From: Lachnospiraceae bacterium Zagget3
GTDB taxonomy: Bacteria > Bacillota_A > Clostridia > Lachnospirales > Lachnospiraceae
Assembly: GCA_001941025.1 (NCBI GenBank)
Contig: MSHE01000020.1
Location: forward strand, 12,136 to 61,332
Reading direction: 5' to 3'
Length of the DNA: 49,197 nt
Shown: piece by piece, positions 42,853 through 49,197 of the stretch
Layout of the letters: each line of letters opens with the position of its first letter
How positions within the stretch are numbered: the first letter of the stretch is position 1
Notes under the pieces: generated by a model
Database searches by the model: none
Told to the model about the DNA's origin: nothing
The model's input: only the letters and a program-made list of their open reading frames with translations
Translations under genes and position numbers: made by a program

Positions 42853-45800
42853 ATGGCGAGAAAATATGAAATCATCACAGAATTATACCAGCGCACTGTG
42901 GCTGGCTTATCGGCTCCCCAAGCATGGCAGGGTTTCCTGACCACGGCCTGTCGCAACTTCCGGCTGCCCTTTGACGAGCAGGTGCTTGTCTATGCCCAGC
43001 GCCCGGACGCCACCGCTGTCCTGACGATTGAAGGAGCAAGCGGCTGGAATCAGCGGTTCGGGCGTTGGGTGAACCGGGGTGCAACAGGCATTGCCGTCTT
43101 TGACGGAGAATCCAACGGACGCTCCCGACTGAAATACTACTTTGATATTTCCGACACCCATGAAAGCCGCTTTTCCCGGCCTGTGCCGCTATGGACCATG
43201 CGTCCGGAATTTGAACCGGCCATGATTGAAACACTGGAAAGTAACTTTGGGGAACTGGCCGATAAATTTGATTTGGCAAATGCACTGCTTTCTGCGGCGA
43301 AAAACGCCGTGGAGGACAACATGGAGGACTATCTCTCAGAGCTGCATCATTATAAAGAGGACAGCTTTCTGGAGGAACTGGACGATCTGAACATTGAGGT
43401 GGAATACCGCAGGGCATTGGAAAACAGTATTGGCTTTATGCTTCTGACCCGCTGCGGAATTGACCCGGCAGAGCATTTTACCGATGATGATTTTCGGGAT
43501 ATTGTGGATTTCAATACCCCGGAAACCCTGAACGCCCTGGGCACAGCAACCGGAGATATTGGGCAGATGTGCCTTTCCGTAATCTCCCGGACAGCCCTTG
43601 CCCTGCAAAGGCAGGCAGAAAGGCAAAATGGCACATTTGCACCTGACCCCAATATCCAGTATTCTGAGGTTGAGAAGAAAACCTCACCGCCTGAAAGGAG
43701 CGATTTTGATGAACGAACTGACATACACGATGCAGAACGGCTATCGTCTGCCGAACCTTCTGCCGCCCCAGGAGCCGGAGGTTCCCCTTGGGAAATACGC
43801 ATTGCTTCGCAGGACTTACCTGAAGCAGAAGCGCAGAGTGGCCTACACCAACCTGCTGACCTCCGGGAAGCTGAACCAGCACCTGATGGAGATCGAACAG
43901 ACGGCTTTGTCCCGGATGGAGCAGATCACGGCGCAGATGGTGAAAGCCGAGGGCGTGACGGAGGAACTGAAAGCCCGCGACCCGATGAAGTGGACGGGGC
44001 TGATGAACAGCATCCGGCACTCAGCGGAGGAGACGATCTTGAACGAGCTGATTTACAACTGACAGCAGAAGAAACAGTCACCGATGAAGCGGACAGTGCA
44101 GAACTGCCCGCTTTTTTGGATGAGAAGCTGATTATGGCCGTCATTGCCAATAAGGACGATGACCTGAAATATAAGAAGCAGCAGATTGAGCTGTATTTCT
44201 CTGTGCATTCTGATGAGGCAGAACGGGCGGAATATCTGAAATCCGCCTATCAAGACAGATACACGGAGATCATTGTAGATGGTGTTCGCGTTGGATATAA
44301 GCCCCAGGAGAACGGACTTCTGATGTGGGAGGGCGCATACCTTTCCCGCACCAGCGAGTCCGTTTTTTCATGGGCAATCGTGACTGAGTGGACGGCGGGG
44401 CTGATCGACAAAAAGGAATACTTTATTAACGCCCGGATTACGCCGCCGAAATCTCAGGACGGCCAGCAGCTATCTCTCTTTGATTTTACTGATTTCAATG
44501 CGCCAGCGCAGGAGGAAACTGGGCAGCTTACCTTTATGCCCCGACATCAGCTTCCCCAGCAGATCATCGATGAGGCTTTGTGCATCGGGGCAAATGATGA
44601 ACATGCCCGCTTGATTATCTGTGCTTACTTTATGAAGGATCATCCACTGGAGGATAATGCCAGATTTCTTGCCCACCATTATGGCGAGAACGGCGCAGGA
44701 TTCTATGTGAATGACCGGCAGTATGCCATTTGGTACAATGCCGAGGGTATCCGGGTATCCAGTGGTGACAGTGCCCAGGGCCGGAATGTTACCTTGGTCA
44801 CATGGGAGCAGGCAGCAAAGCGCATCCGGGAACTACTGGATATGGGGCGCTATCTGCCGAAAAGCGAGCTTGACCGGGTTGTGGATTTTGAGCGGTACAC
44901 CCTGGCTGACCGGCTGGCTTTGACCGCCAGAGATATGTCCACGGAAGCCAGAGAAGCAGGCTTTGCGCCTATTCTTCAACTGGCACTGTCCGAAAAGAGA
45001 GTCTTTCCGGAAATTACAGAGCATATCGACGCTCTGCTTGCCGATCCGGAGATGCTGCAAAAAATCACAGACGAGTGGGGTGTGTTTGTCACAGCTCTTG
45101 CAGAGAACGGGGACTTGATCCGCTTTGGGCGCAACCGCGCATCGGAGCTGCTGCGGCAGCTTCAGGATTTGCAGCGGGAGCCTGTTATCTTCACCGCCGC
45201 CGAGGACTATGATCCACAGCGGCGTTTCTTTATCTCCACGGACGAGATCAACAGGGTGCTGCGTGGATATCAGGATTACCGTCTTTCGGTGTATTCTTTT
45301 TATGCCACCCATTCCGATGCCAAGGAACGGGAGAAATACCTGAAATCCTATCATGGGGAATACAGCGGCTACCACGGCGGGAATGACAATCGCACCTATA
45401 CCGGCAAAGGCTTATCCTTCAGCCACGGCAGCATTACTGAACCCTATGCCAAGGTGGAGTTAAACTGGGGTAAAATTGCCAAGCGCATTGGCGTTCTCAT
45501 TTCTCAGGACAGATTTTTATCAGAGGAAGATCGGGAGGCCATGGCCGGTTATGAAATCCAGCAGCTTGCCAGAAGTGTTTACAACTTCTTTTCTGGTGCG
45601 CCGGAATTATATCCGCGTCCTCACCGATCCAATTCTGTTTCCGATTATTGGGAGAGTGTGCAGGAGGTTGCGGAGCAGCTCACCGACCCGGCTCGTGTGG
45701 AAGAGATTTATCAGATGATGCTGCCTCTGTGGGAGGGCACAGCGCAGGATGACCGCTATTATTCCTATCGCAAGGCCGGTTTGGAGGACATGGAAGCCTA

Positions 45801-48800
45801 TCGAAATGGCACATATTCTGTGTTCGGAACCGGACAAACGCTCAGACCACTGGTAGCAGTTGAAGAATCGGTGCAGGAGCAGACAGAACTGCCAGCGATA
45901 CCCGTTGAAACAAAAACAGCTACTCCTTATAACGAACTTGCAGTGCAGGCCCTTCGATTCTATCAGGAGTTTGAGGGTAGCCGGGAACTGATTGGTATGG
46001 GCAATACCGATGCGGAAATAATTGCCGAGCTGGAGAAGCGACTGCGTGATACAATCCAGAGGAAAGCGGTTTTGTCTGACCTGCAATCCTTTTTGGATCA
46101 CATCGACCCGGAGGAGTCCCTGGCAGTTGATTTGGAGCTGTTCATGGAGCAGCTTCGGGATTTGCCGGAGGAAAAATCACCTGAGCAGCTTCGCCGGGAA
46201 GAAATTGCCGGGTATCTGGAGGAAGCCGGATATGCGGTGTCCGAGGAAACGCTGGATGTGGGACTTTCCGAGTATGCTGCCCATGGTGGCAGAGGCGACA
46301 GTCAGGATATTGCAGACTTTATTGAGCGCGAATTGCTCAGTGATGATTTGTATGACCCCGAAACTGCGCTGGAAGAAGCAAAAGAACTCATCAATGCTTA
46401 CTGCATGGAGGAGTTTGAGCAGGAGGCAGACTATTCCGACCTCAGCCATGTTGATTTAGTATTCAGCACCACTACGGACAGTGAGCATCCGGTGGAGATT
46501 TTCGCTGACCTTATTTCTTTCCGGCTGGTGTATCAGGTGGACGGCGAGGCAGTCCATGAGGTTGCCTGTAATACTTTGTCTGAACTGAATGGATACCTGG
46601 CGAATCTGGATTTTGACGAGATGGTTGCCCATGCGGAGAAGCAATATCAACATCGGGGTGAGTTGGCGGAGGATACGCCAGAGCCGGAAGAACCCGCTGA
46701 AAAAGAAACCACCTCAACACTGGCACCGCCGAAGCCCAAGCGGGAGCGTGTGGTGTTTACTACCCTGCACCCGGAGATTCCCGCTAATCAGCGCAGTAAC
46801 TTCCGCATTACCGACGCCGAGCTGGGCGCAGGCACACGCAGTGAGAAATATGCTGCCAATGTGGCCGCTATCCGCACTTTGAAGCAGATTGAAGCCGAGG
46901 AACGGTTGGCCACGCAGGAGGAACAGGAAGTCCTCTCCCGGTATGTAGGCTGGGGTGGACTGGCGGATTGCTTTGACGAGCGCCACGGCAAATATCTGGA
47001 ATTAAAATCGCTGCTGGACGAGGACGAATATGCCGCCGCCAGAGCCAGCAGTCTCACCGCTTTTTATACTTCCCCTGTTATCATTGGAGCCATGTATCAG
47101 GCGCTTGCGCAGATGGGATTTCAGCAAGGTAATATTTTGGAGCCATCCTGTGGTGTGGGCAACTTTATCGGTATGCTCCCAGACAGCATGATCGGGAGCA
47201 AGGTCTATGGCGTGGAGCTGGATTCCGTCTCCGGGCGCATTGCCGGACAGCTTTATCAGAACAGCAGTATTGCCGTGAACGGCTTTGAACGGGTGCAGAT
47301 GCCGGACAGCTTCTTCGATGTGGCTATCGGCAATGTTCCCTTTGGAGATTTTAAGGTGCGTGACCGGAAGTATGACAAGAACCACTGGCTCATCCATGAC
47401 TATTTCTTTGGAAAGACGTTGGATAAGGTCAGGCCGGGCGGCGTGATCGCGTTTATTACCAGCAAAGGTACGATGGACAAAGAAAGCTCCGCTGTCCGTA
47501 AATATCTGGCACAGCGGGCCGACCTGATCGGAGCTATACGTCTGCCCAATAATGCGTTTAAGGCCAACGCCGGTACGGAAGTCACCAGTGATATTCTGTT
47601 TTTACAGAAGCGTGACCGCATGACCGACATAGAGCCGGATTGGGTGCATCTGGACACCGATGAAAACGGTATCCGACAGAACGCCTACTTTGTGCAGCAC
47701 CCGGAGATGGTGCTGGGCGAGATGGTTATGGAATCCACCCGGTTCGGCATGGACAGTACCTGCAAGCCCTATGAGGATGCCGACCTGTCTGAGCTGTTAT
47801 CCGAAGCCGTTCAGAATCTTCATGCCCAAATCACTGACTATGAAGTTGAGGAACTGGAAGAGGAAGATCATTCTATCCCCGCCGACCCTGCGGTGCGCAA
47901 TTTCAGCTATTGTCTTATTGAGGGACAGATTTACTATCGGGAAAATTCTCGGATGCACCCGGTAGCTGTGTCTGTCACGGCAGAAAACCGCATCCGGGGT
48001 ATGATCGCCATTCGAGAGTGTGTCCGCAGGCTGATTGAATATCAGACCGAGGGCTACCCGGACGAGGACATTCAAAAAGAGCAGGCTGAGTTGAACCAAC
48101 TCTATGACGATTACACCAAGAAGTACGGCTTGATTTCCAGTCGGGGCAACAATCTTGCCTTTGGCGAGGATTCCAGCTACTATCTGCTGTGTTCCCTTGA
48201 GGTGCTGGACGAGGAGGGCAACCTAAAACGCAAGGCGGATATGTTTTATAGGCGTACTATCCGTCCCCATGAAGCCGTTACCAGCGTGGATACCGCCAGC
48301 GAAGCTCTGGCTGTCTCCATTGCCGAAAAAGCACGGGTAGACATGGAGTATATGGCAGAGCTGTCCGGCAAAAGCCCGGAGGGACTGGCTGCCGACCTGA
48401 CCGGCGTTATCTTCCGGGATATTCAGTGTGCCGAGGAAGCATCCGCCATTCCCAAAGCCTTTGTGCAGTTGGAGCGGTTCCCCTTTGTGGCTGCTGACGA
48501 ATATCTCTCCGGCAATGTGCGCCGCAAGCTCAGAATGGCAAGGGCGCTTCATGAAGTGTTACCGGCTGAACAAAAATTGTTGATTGCGAAAAACATTGAG
48601 GCATTGGAGGCGGTACAGCCGGTTGACCTGACTGCCGCTGAGATTGGCGTGCGTATCGGGGCAAACTGGGTGCCAACGGAGATCTATCAGCAGTTTATGG
48701 AGGAAACTTTCGGCACCAGCTACTATGCTCGCAGCCGCATTAAAATCCTGCGCTCCGGCGCTACCGGGCAGTGGGCTGTCACGGAGAAGAACGCAGACCG

Positions 48801-49197
48801 GGGCAACATCAAAAGTCTGACCACCTACGGTACTAAGCGGATGAACGCCTATCAGATTCTGGAGCAGACCTTAAACCAGCGAGATGTGCGGGTGTTTGAC
48901 TATGTGGAGGACGAAAACGGCAACAAAAAGCCGGTTCTCAACAAGAAGGAAACTGCCATTGCCCAAGACCGGCAGGAGTTAATTAAACAGAAATTCTCCG
49001 AATGGATTTGGAAAGACATTGACCGCCGTGAACGCTTATGCGCCATCTACAATGAAACCTTTAATGCTATCCGTCCCCGCGAATATGACGGAAGTCACAT
49101 CCGTTTCAGCGGTATGAACCCGGAGATTACCCTGCGCCCCCATCAGGTCAACGCAATTGCTCATGTTCTCTACGGCGGCAACACGCTGCTTGCCCAC
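42853..49197 (+). CDS. Giant methyltransferase/SNF2-type helicase protein of the ICE, partial
   Basis: An open frame of 2115 codons without a stop, cut by the right edge. GGAGG lies 10 bases before the ATG. The N-terminal region (LPFDEQVLVYAQRPDATAVL, NRGATGIAVFD, residues 30-85) is of the type found in LtrC-like and giant ICE proteins. Residues about 285-403 are an acidic, Gly/Asp-rich linker that overlaps tnpV. An adenine-methyltransferase-like domain has motif I EPSCGVGNF (about residue 1430) and a motif IV variant NVPFGDF (about 1494, in place of NPPY/F). The end reads LRPHQVNAIAHVLYGGNTLLAH, which in relatives continues into a helicase Walker A. Probable role: protection or processing of ICE DNA; not shown. 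Confidence 0.88.
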   Translation, partial: MARKYEIITELYQRTVAGLSAPQAWQGFLTTACRNFRLPFDEQVLVYAQRPDATAVLTIEGASGWNQRFGRWVNRGATGIAVFDGESNGRSRLKYYFDISDTHESRFSRPVPLWTMRPEFEPAMIETLESNFGELADKFDLANALLSAAKNAVEDNMEDYLSELHHYKEDSFLEELDDLNIEVEYRRALENSIGFMLLTRCGIDPAEHFTDDDFRDIVDFNTPETLNALGTATGDIGQMCLSVISRTALALQRQAERQNGTFAPDPNIQYSEVEKKTSPPERSDFDERTDIHDAERLSSAEPSAAPGAGGSPWEIRIASQDLPEAEAQSGLHQPADLREAEPAPDGDRTDGFVPDGADHGADGESRGRDGGTESPRPDEVDGADEQHPALSGGDDLERADLQLTAEETVTDEADSAELPAFLDEKLIMAVIANKDDDLKYKKQQIELYFSVHSDEAERAEYLKSAYQDRYTEIIVDGVRVGYKPQENGLLMWEGAYLSRTSESVFSWAIVTEWTAGLIDKKEYFINARITPPKSQDGQQLSLFDFTDFNAPAQEETGQLTFMPRHQLPQQIIDEALCIGANDEHARLIICAYFMKDHPLEDNARFLAHHYGENGAGFYVNDRQYAIWYNAEGIRVSSGDSAQGRNVTLVTWEQAAKRIRELLDMGRYLPKSELDRVVDFERYTLADRLALTARDMSTEAREAGFAPILQLALSEKRVFPEITEHIDALLADPEMLQKITDEWGVFVTALAENGDLIRFGRNRASELLRQLQDLQREPVIFTAAEDYDPQRRFFISTDEINRVLRGYQDYRLSVYSFYATHSDAKEREKYLKSYHGEYSGYHGGNDNRTYTGKGLSFSHGSITEPYAKVELNWGKIAKRIGVLISQDRFLSEEDREAMAGYEIQQLARSVYNFFSGAPELYPRPHRSNSVSDYWESVQEVAEQLTDPARVEEIYQMMLPLWEGTAQDDRYYSYRKAGLEDMEAYRNGTYSVFGTGQTLRPLVAVEESVQEQTELPAIPVETKTATPYNELAVQALRFYQEFEGSRELIGMGNTDAEIIAELEKRLRDTIQRKAVLSDLQSFLDHIDPEESLAVDLELFMEQLRDLPEEKSPEQLRREEIAGYLEEAGYAVSEETLDVGLSEYAAHGGRGDSQDIADFIERELLSDDLYDPETALEEAKELINAYCMEEFEQEADYSDLSHVDLVFSTTTDSEHPVEIFADLISFRLVYQVDGEAVHEVACNTLSELNGYLANLDFDEMVAHAEKQYQHRGELAEDTPEPEEPAEKETTSTLAPPKPKRERVVFTTLHPEIPANQRSNFRITDAELGAGTRSEKYAANVAAIRTLKQIEAEERLATQEEQEVLSRYVGWGGLADCFDERHGKYLELKSLLDEDEYAAARASSLTAFYTSPVIIGAMYQALAQMGFQQGNILEPSCGVGNFIGMLPDSMIGSKVYGVELDSVSGRIAGQLYQNSSIAVNGFERVQMPDSFFDVAIGNVPFGDFKVRDRKYDKNHWLIHDYFFGKTLDKVRPGGVIAFITSKGTMDKESSAVRKYLAQRADLIGAIRLPNNAFKANAGTEVTSDILFLQKRDRMTDIEPDWVHLDTDENGIRQNAYFVQHPEMVLGEMVMESTRFGMDSTCKPYEDADLSELLSEAVQNLHAQITDYEVEELEEEDHSIPADPAVRNFSYCLIEGQIYYRENSRMHPVAVSVTAENRIRGMIAIRECVRRLIEYQTEGYPDEDIQKEQAELNQLYDDYTKKYGLISSRGNNLAFGEDSSYYLLCSLEVLDEEGNLKRKADMFYRRTIRPHEAVTSVDTASEALAVSIAEKARVDMEYMAELSGKSPEGLAADLTGVIFRDIQCAEEASAIPKAFVQLERFPFVAADEYLSGNVRRKLRMARALHEVLPAEQKLLIAKNIEALEAVQPVDLTAAEIGVRIGANWVPTEIYQQFMEETFGTSYYARSRIKILRSGATGQWAVTEKNADRGNIKSLTTYGTKRMNAYQILEQTLNQRDVRVFDYVEDENGNKKPVLNKKETAIAQDRQELIKQKFSEWIWKDIDRRERLCAIYNETFNAIRPREYDGSHIRFSGMNPEITLRPHQVNAIAHVLYGGNTLLAH
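43709..44062 (+). CDS. tnpV: TnpV family protein nested out of frame in the giant gene
   Basis: A 117-residue protein starting MNELTYTMQNGYRLPNLLPP, with GKYALLRRTYLKQKRRVAYTNLL and a C-terminal helical part (MNSIRHSAEETILNELIYN). I recognise it as a TnpV family protein, first named from the Clostridium element Tn4451. AAAGGAG lies 8 bases before the ATG. The gene lies entirely within the giant gene, in the +1 frame, and the giant frame stays open through all 118 codons, so both strands of information coexist in the same bases. Confidence 0.85.
   Translation: MNELTYTMQNGYRLPNLLPPQEPEVPLGKYALLRRTYLKQKRRVAYTNLLTSGKLNQHLMEIEQTALSRMEQITAQMVKAEGVTEELKARDPMKWTGLMNSIRHSAEETILNELIYN

Noticed and set aside
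42853..44062. Possibility that tnpV insertion broke the giant gene
   Set aside because: Reading codon by codon, the giant frame has no stop through the tnpV region and continues to the window edge, so both frames are intact.

Overview
The window reads as a chromosomal segment of a moderately GC-rich gut-type Clostridia, most like the Oscillospiraceae (Flavonifractor/Lawsonibacter-like). The grounds are Firmicutes-style ribosome binding sites and sigma-A promoters, a 2-hydroxyacyl-CoA dehydratase activase locus, the L7Ae-like protein at the head of the str operon, YqeG and type III pantothenate kinase. The genus is an inference. From about 32 kb to the right edge the sequence is the left part of an integrative and conjugative element (ICE) of the Tn1549/CTn type lying just downstream of rpsI.

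Layout of the chromosomal part. 0.1-2.7 kb: a YfcE-like phosphodiesterase and coaX, a Cys/Gly-rich mini-protein on the other strand, and a HicAB toxin-antitoxin pair with a palindromic operator inside its promoter. 3-7.3 kb: an acyl-CoA dehydratase activase system split into two adjacent genes. 7.4-9.3 kb: a stretch that looks empty but holds at least five very small minus-strand genes (38-42 codons), each with a strong Shine-Dalgarno, in two transcription units whose promoters share a GTCAATATYGAC element. 9.4-13.2 kb: two AraC-type regulators around a GH13 alpha-glucosidase. 13.2-15.1 kb: a candidate minus-strand small RNA and a uracil permease. 15.2-18.2 kb: a cupin-XRE regulator, an esterase, a DUF4830-like lipoprotein/anchored protein and an MscS channel.

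18.3-23.4 kb is the str operon read leftward (L7Ae-like, rpsL, rpsG, fusA, tuf) with its own consensus promoter. It is followed by an M24 peptidase, an AP-endonuclease-2-like TIM barrel protein, YqeG, a hypothetical gene, rpsU and the ComM/YifB AAA protein. 28.7-29.5 kb is a hairpin-rich non-coding stretch. A CaCA-type cation antiporter (29.6-30.5 kb) is preceded by what I read as a yybP-ykoY (Mn2+) riboswitch with an overlapping terminator. rplM and rpsI close the chromosomal part.

The ICE part begins with direct repeats and a large inverted repeat. It continues with a small ORF, parA and parB (translationally coupled), a 1377-residue cell-wall-anchored thioester/Cna-B adhesin, a tiny membrane protein, and eight short tightly overlapped accessory genes. 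It ends with a very large methyltransferase/helicase protein that runs off the window just before its expected helicase Walker A. Inside that last gene a complete TnpV-family gene sits in a different frame with its own ribosome binding site, so about 350 bp are dual-coding. The most novel-looking signals are the micro-gene cluster with its shared promoter element, the nested tnpV gene, the small RNA at 13.4 kb, and the Mn-riboswitch/CaCA pairing.
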